Of a DNA stretch of 64,000 bases, positions 25,501 to 36,582 are shown piece after piece. The stretch spans positions 3,593,400 through 3,657,399 of the forward strand of contig JAZBQD010000026.1 in assembly GCA_036583965.1 (NCBI GenBank), in the 5' to 3' direction. The stretch is from Prunella strophiata. Taxonomy: Eukaryota > Chordata > Aves > Passeriformes > Prunellidae. Position 1 is the stretch's first letter, and every line of letters begins with the position of its first letter. The position numbers were made by a program, and so were the translations under genes. The notes below the pieces were generated by a model, which saw only the letters and a program-made list of their open reading frames with translations, was not told the DNA's origin and made no database searches.

Positions 25501-26977
25501 TCACACCACCCACACCCTGGAGCTGGAGCACGGGAAATGTGACTCTGGGAGGGCTCTCCATGCCCTGTCCCAGGGCTCAGGCTCTCTGTGCCTGTCTGCA
25601 GGGCCAGTCACAACCTTCATGTCACCAAAGCACCGAGAAAGCAAATCCTGTCCGGGGCTGTGAGCTGCTGTAGGGAGCGTGTGCAGGGGAATTAGGTCGG
25701 GGCTGTAACGATGAAAACAAGTCAGTTTGCATGAATAACAAAGGCAAAGTGATGGTGTGCTGGATTTCTGAAGCACTGCCTTTCAAGAGAAGGGTATCAC
25801 TGGGATAACACGACAGGAATCCTGGCAGTGGCTGAATTGCCCTGCATTGCTGCTTTTTGGGAGCTGCAGCTCCTCACTGCTCCAGTTAACAAAGAGCTGC
25901 TAGATGCTGTAAAATCTCTCACTGATAGGGACTGTCTGAGCCCTGCCTGTCTCTTAAATTTGATCAATGTGTCAGGCTTTTTCTTTTTTTCCATCTGGCT
26001 GTGACAACTGCCTTTGGGAAGGAGGGCTGCTGCAAGGAGCCTTGCTTGGGGTTAACCTGCCCTCCCCAGGGCTGCAGGTGGAGATTGTCTCAGTGATGCT
26101 GATCGTGGTGCTCATCCCTTCTCCAAGGACTCTCAAATCCTGAGTGGGTGTGTTTCTGTTCTTTCCCTGCTGCGTGGTGTGTTTTGGTAGCTGGAAGCCT
26201 TTTAACCTCCTTCAGTAAGCATCAGGGGGGTGCATTTTCCAAGGATTTTCATTAGCTTTAGCTGCTGGAGCACAATGGCTGCTTAAACAGGGAGGGAAAA
26301 GTGGAAATCAAAGGGCACACCTGCCGAGGAAAAAATGGGGACCATGCTCTCAGGGGTGGAAAATGAGTTTTCAACTCCAAGTGGCCCTTTGGAATTCCAC
26401 CTCAGCTCTGGGGGTTTGCTCTGGGTGAGGCTGACCCCAGCACTGGTATTTCCAATTACTGATGACATAATCCTTGCCCAAAGGTGCTGGCTCCAGAGCA
26501 GAGGAGTTTTCCTTGGTGTGCCTGTGAGTGAGCCAGTCCCGCCTCATCTCTGTTCCTGAACAAGGGCAAGCCAAGCCATATATTAAGGAACAAGGAAATT
26601 GCACCAGTTAAATTTAAAAAACTCATTTAGCTAAAGCAGTGTAAGCGCCCATGAATATTTATCTGATGTTATGGAAGCGTGCGGACTCCCACCTACTTTA
26701 TTAAATTGATTTTCAATAAAAATGCAAGTGGAAGACGTTTGATTAATGGCTGGTGGGACGGGACAATTAATGGGAAGTCTGGAGTCAGCAAGAAGTGTCC
26801 CCTGAGCCTGTGTGTCCCTGCTCGAGGCTGGGCTAAGAAAAGGTTTCTAAACTCCTCCAAGGGGCCACAGCAGTGTTTATCCATATGGTTTCTAAAATGG
26901 GGTGAACAGGACCTGGTGCATGGTTTTGCTGAGGTCCTGACCTTGAAGCTGGCATGTGATGTTTGCTCCCAGTGTTC

Positions 26978-27027
26978 TGATTTTCCCTGCTTTTCCCTGC
27001 TTTTCCCTGATTTTCCCTGATTTTCCC
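26978..27027 (+). repeat. 11-bp tandem repeat (TGATTTTCCCT / TGCTTTTCCCT)
   Basis: Five near-perfect 11-base units follow in tandem, alternating GATTTTCCC and GCTTTTCCC. A young local expansion is likely. Confidence 0.92.
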
Positions 27028-28013
27028 ACCCCTCAGAGCAGGCTGCATCTGAGAATTAAACCCAGCAGCGAGCTCCGGCGCTCGCGCCGGGTCTGAGTGA
27101 GGCTCCCTGGGCCTTTGCATTTAAACATGCCTGGGATTAGCTCCATCAGCCTCCAGATCTGCTCAGCTCCTACCAATTTCCTCGCTCGGATTTGTCTCCT
27201 GCAGGAAGGCAATTTGGAGCTGGAACGTTACAGCTCTATTAAGGATCTCCAGCGCACTGTCCCGCCGGGATCCTCGTTCCAAGGAGCTGCAGGGAGATGC
27301 TGATCGTGGGCCAAGTGAGGGTTCCTGGGATGGGATCCTGCTCACTGAGGGCACCTGAGCAGCCCTGCAGGGCCTGGGGGCTCCCCTGTCTTGGAGGGCA
27401 GCAGAGCTGGGGGCTCCTTGCAGCCTGGAATGGAAACTCTCCGCTGGGGTCTGGTGAAAAACCTCTGGGAGCTGCTGCTGTGGGAGGGATGTTACATCTC
27501 CCATTCTCTGCTGGGTGCATCACCCTTTTTGGGGTGATGGTTAGGGGCAGGCAGCATGCCTTGGTGGGGCAGGGAAGGCTGGGGTTGGGCAGGGAGGTGG
27601 CTCCATCTCAGCACCCCTCAGCCCCACAGCTGTGTGCACCACAACACCATGAGCCACTGAAACTGCTGCCCAAGTGGCACCAGATAAACAACACCTGGGG
27701 CATGAATCCTTCCCCCAGCCAGGATGGCAGCCCCATGCCCTGCACTGGATGAGCACCTTGATGCCCTCAGCCCTTCCCAAGGGGCACATGGCACCCAAAG
27801 AGCTCCAGCCAGATGGCACGGGGAGCATCCAGGGGCAGGGAGCTGCAGCTGCTCCTGCTGCTGCACCTCCAGGATGGAGAGGCTCGTGCAGTCTGTATTT
27901 GCAGTACTTTGGGGTTTTCTCTACATGCAAATGTGGCAGCAGGGAATGGGCACAGACACTTCTGGCACAGTTGGGCACTCCCCTGCTGTGCTTGCTTTGC
28001 TGGGGAGCTGGGT

Positions 28014-28142
28014 ATGGACAAGAGAGATGGGAACAGAAAGGAATTAAAGGGGAAAAAAAAGGGGGGAGCAGATGCTGGGCATGGACAAGAGTGATGGGAA
28101 CAGAAAGGAATTAAAAAAAAATAAAAGGGAGCAGGTGCTGGC
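28014..28142 (+). repeat. Two-copy ~65-bp tandem duplication
   Basis: The segment starting atggacaagagagatgggaa at 28014 repeats from 28081 with few changes, differing mainly in the A/G homopolymer inside the unit. It is a simple direct duplication within intron 3. Confidence 0.9.
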
Positions 28143-29364
28143 AAATAACTGCATGGCAGAAAAAGAGAGGGAGAGTTGTGGTTGAAAACAGAAGCTGAGG
28201 AAAGGCAGATTGGCAGGCAGCATATTTCTGGAGACAGCTTTCTCCTCTGTAGGCTGAGTCACCTAAGAAACGTGTCAATAAAACACACTCTCGGGCACTG
28301 TCTCTAATAAATATATATTTAAGAGAGACATTTCTTCAAAACTTCTGCGAGGAGATGTCGAATTCTGAAGGGATGGCATGAAAAATGACATCTCCAGTGG
28401 AAGCAGGGAGTTGCCATGGGAACTGGAACGCTTTGAACATACATCACTAAAACAAGAAAACATTTTCCCCAGCAAAGGAAATTAAAAATTACATACATCT
28501 GGAGGCATCTGCCCTCTGCCTGTCTCTGATGGGAGTATCAGAGTACCATGCAGCATATCATAATTCATGTAGTGGGCAGGACTGACAATTCCATATCAGT
28601 TGCTGAATTTTTGTGAGTAGCTGTGATAAAAAAGCCTTCCTGTCCTCGGGACAGGCAATGCTGGTGTCTGAACAGTGCTGGGCAGGGGGAGATTTAGAGC
28701 CAAAATGGAATTTCCTATGAAATTGTTTTGCTCACCTGGGGATAAAACAACAGCCTGAATGCACAACTAAGCCCATCTTGCCACGTGGGCATGAATCCAC
28801 TGCTGCCACATCTTGCCTGGCCCCATTTGGCAGCCAGGGAGTTTTCCTGGGAAGCAGGGGAAGGCAGGTGAGAGGGGATGTCCTGGAGGAGCACAGTGAG
28901 TGTTTGGGGGTTTATCTTGTGCTTTGGAGACTGTTCTCCCAGTGCCAGTCTGGGGCAGCAAAGCCAGGAGGAGCTCTTTGCACCTGGCAGTCAGTGTAAT
29001 TCTTTCTTTCCTTGTTCTTTCTTTCCCAGTGCCTTTCTCAGCGTGTGGCAGAGGTGGCACATGGTGAGCCCAGGGGAAATGCTAAATTGACCAGTGCAGG
29101 GCAGTGTGAATTAAAGAAGTTTATTTGCACAGTGTATTGGCATTGCTGAAATAAATAAGCACTGGCCATGCAGCCCAGTGACCTGTGCATGACAGGGGAC
29201 AGACAGCTCAGTGCAGAGCTGGGCTCTGCCACACATTGGGGTGCAGGGAGAAGGGAAAACATTTGTCTGCAGTGCCCTGGGAGTGGAGGTGAAGGATGCC
29301 AGAAGCATCACCAGAGGCACACTGTCTGAGGAGCTGATTGAGTTCTCTGCTGAAGGAAATGCCA

Positions 29365-32316
29365 GCCAGGAGCTAATGGATCAGGGAACCAGAGTGCAAA
29401 TTACAGCTTTGCTCCCTGCTATGGTACTCTTGTATCTTGTCTCAGTACCTGGTGATGGCCTCGGGGGACAGGCTTGAAAATTAAATGGGCCCTTCCTCTG
29501 AGCTGTACAGCAACCCCCAGGAGTCACTTTCTTCTATTTTTTTATTTCCATTTTTTGCCCACTACAGCCCATCACATGTTCTGGCAATGCTCAGCCTGCA
29601 GAGGAGCCTGGAATGAGACACAGCCAGAGGCCAGGGCAGGCAGCACTGGGGCTGGAAGGCAGATGGGGAAACTGAGGCACAGCAGAGCTGCCTTCAGTGC
29701 CTGCTCAGAGCCATGGTGCAGAGCGGCAGTGGTGGGGCTGGAGCCCAGAGCTCAGCCTGCAAACCTCTTGCTTCATTGAGACATCTCTTTTCTTCCTTCT
29801 CCCTCTGCAATGACACACATTTAATGCAGATTTGGTTTGAGTTGGGTTTGTTTGATTTGGGGCTCCTCATGACAAGAGGGAGATTGAGGGGCTGGAGCAT
29901 GTCCAGGGAAGGGAATGGAGCTGGGGAAGGGTCTGGAGCACCAGGAGGGGCTGTGGGGGCTCAGCCTGGAGAAAAGGAGACTCAGGGGTGATCTTATTTC
30001 TCTCTACAGCTCCCTGACAGGAGGGGACAGACAGGTGGGGATCAGACTCTTCTCCCAGGCAACCAGTGACAGGATGAGAGGAAATGGCCTCAACTTGAGT
30101 CAAGGGAGGTTCAGATTGGATATTAGGGAAAAGCTCTTTACTTAAAGAGTTGTAAAACCTGGAACAGGCTGCCCAGTGAAGTGGTGGAATCACCATTCCT
30201 GGAAATATTCAAAACACACATGGATGTGGCCCTTGAGGACATGGCTTAGTGGTGGACATGGTCGTGGTGCTGGGTTGATGATTGGACTTGATCTTAGAGA
30301 TCTTTTCCAACCTTAATGATTCTCTGTTTTTTCTTGCATTCCCCTCTTTGCTTCCTTGCTTTCCAATCTTTGCAGCTGTTTTCTCTGTTGTCTATCAATG
30401 ATTATCAGGTTGGCAACAGCAGTTTTGTATTGCACCTTCGTGCTTATCTTTTTCCTGGGGATCTGCCTGATGAATTGCAGAGCTCAGTAATTGCTTTACA
30501 AACTCCAAGGATGTTACTGGCACTGATCTGAAGATTTTGTAACTCCTCTCAAAGCAACTGTGGCCTGTTGGGAGGTGGTGATTTCAGTTAAAGAAAGACT
30601 TGCTGAGAATGAGTGAACTAAAGGTTCAGTGTTTTTAGGAAAGGGAGTAAGCAAAAACCTGCCAGGGCCAGTCTGCCTGAGGAAGGAGCTTCAGAGGCAC
30701 ACAGGGTTCATGTAGGTTGTGGATAAGCCTGGTCTAATAAGTGGTTTTCCCAGCTGGGTTGTCCATGTGTGGATGGATACAACCATGCTTTGTTTTGGTG
30801 CCTCATCTCTCCTGTGTTTGCAACCTCAGCCACAGCACTGAGGTGCTGAACCTGCTGCAATCTTTCCCTGAGGGTTCTGTTCACCAAGATCCTTTGACAT
30901 GGCCAGCAAGAGCACTGTCACTGATCCCTGAAGGGGAGAATTAACTGACTAAGCTCATCAAGGCGGGCCCAAACCACAGGTGCTTTGCAGGTAACATGGA
31001 GAGGGTTTGCCCAATGCTGAGGTGGCAGACTGGCATTTTTGCCCTCATATTACTGCTCCTGCAGCAGAATTCTCCTGGCTTTGGTTTCCTCAGGGCACAG
31101 CTGGCTGTAGCAGCTGGCACCACAGCCTTGCCTGACTGCTCTTCCCCTGTCCACAGGGACCAGCAGGGATTCCCTTTCCCAAGTGCCTCTGGCTTGGCCA
31201 TCAAAGCCAGGCTTTAATACTGAGTATGTTCAATTATGCATGCTAATTTATATTCACACATTTTCCCATTGTATTTATAATATATAACAAACATGGTTAT
31301 GTAGCATCTCCCTTCCATTACCACAGGGTCTGGGAGCACTGCAGAACCTCTAAAAGCATGCTCATACATGCATATTCCTCCCCTTGTCTTCCTGGCATCT
31401 GAGGGTGTCCTGAGTCCTTAAAATAGTAACGACAGTAGCTTTGTTCATTCTGTCTTAGTTCTGTCTGTGGCAAAAATAGCACAGCTAATTTGTAGGCTCT
31501 GTTTGTAGTCTGTATGTGTGAGAATGAGGGGTGTGTATAAAGCCTCCATGGCTGCACACCCTCCAGCAGTCACTGCTTCTGACTCTTTCTTCTGTCCCTG
31601 CTGGACTGGATGTTTAGCAATAACTTGCACCACATCCTGATTCTAACCCCTGGATGTGTATTTTAATATAGTGATAAAAATATGTGCATGTGGATAAAAG
31701 GGGAGCAAGCTAAATTAAATCACATTCTGTGGAGCCTTGTGGCAGGTTTTTAGCCAGGGCTTCTGATGGTGTAAGGCTTATCACACCCATCTTGCTGCCT
31801 TTTGTCTTCCATGAGCTTTAGAGCCTGCTGGTTGATCTGAGCAAAGCCAGACAGAAAAGGTGGATAACTCTGAGACTGGAGTCCCTCCAAGATTTGTGGA
31901 ATTATGAAGCTGAGTGGAAAAAGACCCAAAGCCAAGAGAGGTAACTAGGTGGGATCAACTGGTGTTAGGCTTCAGAAAAACAGGGAGGAAAAGCTGATCT
32001 GAGGGAAGCAGGGTTTGTTGGCTCCTCTGCTGGTTAAGCAGCATCTCTCCTAGGCTGCTCTGCTGCATAGAGCTGTAACCTGCACCCCACACTCTTGACA
32101 AGTGTGAGAAAATGCCTTTCACCAGCATGGGAGGGTGTGAAATCCCTGTAGCACCTTCTACAGCAGCAGCTGGGAGTGCCAGGTATGCCTGGAGTCCCCT
32201 CAGCCAGTGTGTGTGGAGACAAAGGGGCAGTGCAGGGAGGTCAGAGCAGACAGCTGGGCTACCTGTGCTGTTACCACCCACAGGAGGGCTGGGGAGGGAG
32301 TGCAGTTCCTCACCCA
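29365..32316 (+). repeat. Duplicated 2.95 kb block, copy 1
   Basis: This block recurs at 33629-36582 in the same orientation, offset 4264-4268 bases. By eye the copies differ by about ten substitutions and three small indels, such as a 5-bp indel near 30977, a 1-bp indel near 31385 and a small indel near 32277. That is close to 99.6% identity. Copy 1 runs continuously from the left flank but ends abruptly at 32316, where LTR-like sequence begins. The level of difference is what one expects between two haplotypes of a bird. Confidence 0.95.
29875..30325 (+). mobile_element. CR1 LINE 3' end inside duplicated block, copy 1
   Basis: This contains gggctggagcatgtccaggg, cagcctggagaaaaggagac, agtgacaggatgagaggaaa, a tggaacaggctgcccagtga segment and a tail of gacttgatcttagagatctt and aatgattctctg, all hallmarks of an avian CR1 3' end in plus orientation. 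It is 5'-truncated with no coding capacity left. Confidence 0.88.
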
Positions 32317-33125
32317 TACACATTAGTTTTTAGTATAAAAGTACACCAACACCGCCCTGGGGATGAGCAGGTGCATGGTGGACTGGCCTGCTGAACAGAT
32401 CTCGGCTGGGTCGGGAGAAAATTTGTAGATAAGAAATAATAAACAACCTTGAAACTGCACAAAAGACTCCTGACTCTTTCTTCAGTTCTCGGGCCAAACA
32501 CAGAGAATTTCTAACTGATCCGGGGTCATCTTGAGCTTCCTGAGAGACCGCCGACATGGGCTGGCTGTTTGGTCCAATCCAGCTAGCTATGGACCTTAGC
32601 CCTTATCATCTACATGGCCAAATGCAAAAGACGAAAGGCGCTCTTCTCCTCCTGGGACCAAGTCTCACCTTTTTATATCTTCCTTAAGGCGCCACCTGGG
32701 GATCAAGGCAGCATCCCTGGGGGAAGATAGGGAATGTCTAAAGCAGGAGATTTTATCCTGGGGGAATGGGGGGCCGAAAGAGGGGGCCACGACAATGGTA
32801 TACAATTGAGGAGGGGGCAGGGAGGAGTAAACCTGGGACAACCACTACCACCAGGTCTTAGGGGGGGAAGAAGGGGAGAATGGGACAAACCATGGACTGA
32901 TAGATCAAATCATGTGAACAGTGCAAATTACCAAACACCCATGCAAACCAGTCATAACTAATACTATTTAGTGATACAACAGCTAATCCTTAATAGCGCT
33001 CACTTTTTGTTTGAGATAGGATCAAAATAGGAAAGGTAAAGTAGGCCCAACAAATTTAAAAGGGTATAATAAAATTTATAAAAGTAACTAGAAGGGAAAA
33101 AAGTAGTAAGAATCAAACCAAAACC
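32317..33125 (+). mobile_element. LTR retrotransposon / endogenous retrovirus fragment abutting the gap
   Basis: Sequence character changes sharply at 32317. A TATAAAA box at 32334 is followed about 100 bases later by an AATAAA at 32438, the spacing of promoter and polyadenylation signal in a retroviral LTR R region, then a C/T-rich U5-like stretch. From about 32500 to 33125 the DNA is unlike the flanks (G-rich, then A-rich) and could be the start of an internal region. No intact gag or pol domain was recognised and no convincing primer-binding site was found. The left end does not begin with TG, and the U3 left of the TATA box is only ~17 bases, so the element is truncated or the junction is chimeric. 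The right end is lost in the gap. Confidence 0.55.
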
Positions 33126-33625
33126 NNNNNNNNNNNNNNNNNNNNNNNNNNNNNNNNNNNNNNNNNNNNNNNNNNNNNNNNNNNNNNNNNNNNNNNNNNN
33201 NNNNNNNNNNNNNNNNNNNNNNNNNNNNNNNNNNNNNNNNNNNNNNNNNNNNNNNNNNNNNNNNNNNNNNNNNNNNNNNNNNNNNNNNNNNNNNNNNNNN
33301 NNNNNNNNNNNNNNNNNNNNNNNNNNNNNNNNNNNNNNNNNNNNNNNNNNNNNNNNNNNNNNNNNNNNNNNNNNNNNNNNNNNNNNNNNNNNNNNNNNNN
33401 NNNNNNNNNNNNNNNNNNNNNNNNNNNNNNNNNNNNNNNNNNNNNNNNNNNNNNNNNNNNNNNNNNNNNNNNNNNNNNNNNNNNNNNNNNNNNNNNNNNN
33501 NNNNNNNNNNNNNNNNNNNNNNNNNNNNNNNNNNNNNNNNNNNNNNNNNNNNNNNNNNNNNNNNNNNNNNNNNNNNNNNNNNNNNNNNNNNNNNNNNNNN
33601 NNNNNNNNNNNNNNNNNNNNNNNNN
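33126..33625. other. Assembly gap, exactly 500 N
   Basis: There is a run of 500 N, a round number that implies a placeholder of unknown true size. It separates the LTR-like fragment from the second copy of the duplicated block. Confidence 0.99.
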
Positions 33626-33628
33626 CCC

Positions 33629-36582
33629 GCCAGGAGCTAATGGATCAGGGAACCAGAGTGCAAATTACAGCTTTGCTCCCTGCTATGGTACTCTTGTATC
33701 TTGTCTCAGTACCTGGTGATGGCCTCGGGGGACAGGCTTGAAAATTAAATGGGCCCTTCCTCTGAGCTGTACAGCAACCCCCAGGAGTCACTTTCTTCTA
33801 TTTTTTTATTTCCATTTTTTGCCCACTACAGCCCATCACATGTTCTGGCAATGCTCAGCCTGCAGAGGAGCCTGGAATGAGACACAGCCAGAGGCCAGGG
33901 CAGGCAGCACTGGGGCTGGAAGGCAGATGGGGAAACTGAGGCACAGCAGAGCTGCCTTCAGTGCCTGCTCAGAGCCATGGTGCAGAGCAGCAGTGGTGGG
34001 GCTGGAGCCCAGAGCTCAGCCTGCAAACCTCTTGCTTCATTGAGACATCTCTTTTCTTCCTTCTCCCTCTGCAATGACACACATTTAATGCAGATTTGGT
34101 TTGAGTTGGGTTTGTTTGATTTGGGGCTCCTCATGACAAGGGGGAGATTGAGGGGCTGGAGCATGTCCAGGGAAGGGAATGGAGCTGAGGAAGGGTCTGG
34201 AGCACCAGGAGGGGCTGTGGGGGCTCAGCCTGGAGAAAAGGAGACTCAGGGGTGATCTTATTTCTCTCTACAGCTCCCTGACAGGAGGGGACAGACAGGT
34301 GGGGATCAGACTCTTCTCCCAGGCAACCAGTGACAGGATGAGAGGAAATGGCCTCAACTTGAGTCAAGGGAGGTTCAGATTGGATATTAGGGAAAAGCTC
34401 TTTACTTAAAGAGTTGTAAAACCTGGAACAGGCTGCCCAGTGAAGTGGTGGAATCACCATTCCTGGAAATATTCAAAACACACATGGATGTGGCCCTTGA
34501 GGACATGGCTTAGTGGTGGACATGGTCGTGGTGCTGGGTTGATGATTGGACTTGATCTTAGAGATCTTTTCCAACCTTAATGATTCTCTGTTTTTTCTTG
34601 CATTCCCCTCTTTGCTTCCTTGCTTTCCAGTCTTTGCAGCTGTTTTCTCTGTTGTCTATCAATGATTATCAGGTTGGCAACAGCAGTTTTGTATTGCACC
34701 TTCGTGCTTATCTTTTTCCTGGGGATCTGCCTGATGAATTGCAGAGCTCAGTAATTGCTTTACAAACTCCAAGGATGTTACTGGCACTGATCTGAAGATT
34801 TTGTAACTCCTCTCAAAGCAACTGTGGCCTGTTGGGAGGTGGTGATTTCAGTTAAAGAAAGACTTGCTGAGAATGAGTGAACTAAAGGTTCAGTGTTTTT
34901 AGGAAAGGGAGTAAGCAAAAACCTGCCAGGGCCAGTCTGCCTGAGGAAGGAGCTTCAGAGGCACACAGGGTTCATGTAGGTTGTGGATAAGCCTGGTCTA
35001 ATAAGTGGTTTTCCCAGCTGGGTTATCCATGTGTGGATGGATACAACCATGCTTTGTTTTGGTGCCTCATCTCTCCTGTGTTTGCAACCTCAGCCACAGC
35101 ACTGAGGTGCTGAACCTGCTGCAATCTTTCCCTGAGGGTTCTGTTCACCAAGATCCTTTGACATGGCCAGCAAGAGCACTGCCACTGATCCCTGAAGGGG
35201 AGAATTAACTGACTAAGCTCATCAAGGCAGGCCCAAACCAGAACACAGGTGCTTTGCAGGTAACATGGAGAGGGTTTGCCCAATGCTGAGGTGGCAGACT
35301 GGCATTTTTGCCCTCATATTACTGCTCCTGCAGCAGAATTCTCCTGGCTTTGGTTTCCTCAGGGCACAGCTGGCTGTAGCAGCTGGCACCACAGCCTTGC
35401 CTGACTGCTCTTCCCCTGTCCACAGGGACCAGCAGGGATTCCCTTTCCCAAGTGCCTCTGGCTTGGCCATCAAAGCCAGGCTTTAATACTGAGTATGTTC
35501 AATTATGCATGCTAATTTATATTCACACATTTTCCCATTGTATTTATAATATATAACAAACATGGTTATGTAGCATCTCCCTTCCATTACCACAGGGTCT
35601 GGGAGCACTGCAGAACCTCTAAAAGCATGCTCATACATGCATATTCCTCCCCTGTCTTCCTGGCATCTGAGGGTGTCCTGAGTCCTTAAAATAGTAACGA
35701 CAGTAGCTTTGTTCATTCTGTCTTAGTTCTGTCTGTGGCAAAAATAGCACAGCTAATTTGTAGGCTCTGTTTGTAGTCTGTATGTGTGAGAATGAGGGGT
35801 GTGTATAAAGCCTCCATGGCTGCACACCCTCCAGCAGTCACTGCTTCTGACTCTTTCTTCTGTCCCTGCTGGACTGGATGTTTAGCAATAACTTGCACCA
35901 CATCCTGATTCTAACCCCTGGATGTGTATTTTAATATAGTGATAAAAATATGTGCATGTGGATAAAAGGGGAGCAAGCTAAATTAAATCACATTCTGTGG
36001 AGCCTTGTGGCAGGTTTTTAGCCAGGGCTTCTGATGGTGTAAGGCTCATCACACCCATCTTGCTGCCTTTTGTCTTCCATGAGCTTTAGAGCCTGCTGGC
36101 TGATCTGAGCAAAGCCAGACAGAAAAGGTGGATAACTCTGAGACTGGAGTCCCTCCAAGATTTGTGGAATTATGAAGCTGAGTGGAAAAAGACCCAAAGC
36201 CAAGATAGGTAACTAGGTGGGATCAACCGGTGTTAGGCTTCAGAAAAACAGGGAGGAAAAGCTGATCTGAGGGAAGCAGGGTTTGTTGGCTCCTCTGCTG
36301 GTTAAGCAGCATCTCTCCTAGGCTGCTCTGCTGCATAGAGCTGTAACCTGCACCCCACACTCTTGACAAGTGTGAGAAAATGCCTTTCACCAGCATGGGA
36401 GGGTGTGAAATCCCTGTAGCACCTTCTACAGCAGCAGCTGGGAGTGCCAGGTATGCCTGGAGTCCCCTCAGCCAGTGTGTGTGGAGACAAAGGGGCAGTG
36501 CAGGGAGGTCAGAGCAGACAGCTGGGCTACCTGTGCTGTTACCCCACAGGAGGGCTGGGGAGGGAGTGCAGTTCCTCACCCA
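33629..36582 (+). repeat. Duplicated 2.95 kb block, copy 2
   Basis: This is collinear with 29365-32316 at about 99.6% identity. It starts immediately after the gap, three bases in, and at its right end runs smoothly into unique intron sequence (cagcaggaaccagcagatgc) where copy 1 instead has LTR-like DNA. Copy 2 therefore looks like the undisturbed (pre-insertion) version of the locus. Confidence 0.95.
34139..34589 (+). mobile_element. CR1 LINE 3' end inside duplicated block, copy 2
   Basis: This is the same CR1 insertion as at 29875-30325, carried along by the block duplication. Three or four single-base differences separate the two (for example gacaaggggg versus gacaagaggg). Confidence 0.88.

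Noticed and set aside
32734..32961. Short Gly-rich open frame in the LTR-adjacent fragment as a retroviral gene
   Set aside because: It has no recognisable retroviral domain, is only about 75 codons, and lies in low-complexity G-rich DNA near the gap.
29365..36582. Two independent CR1 insertions at 29875 and 34139
   Set aside because: They share flanks, truncation point and nearly all bases; they are one insertion seen twice because the whole block is duplicated.
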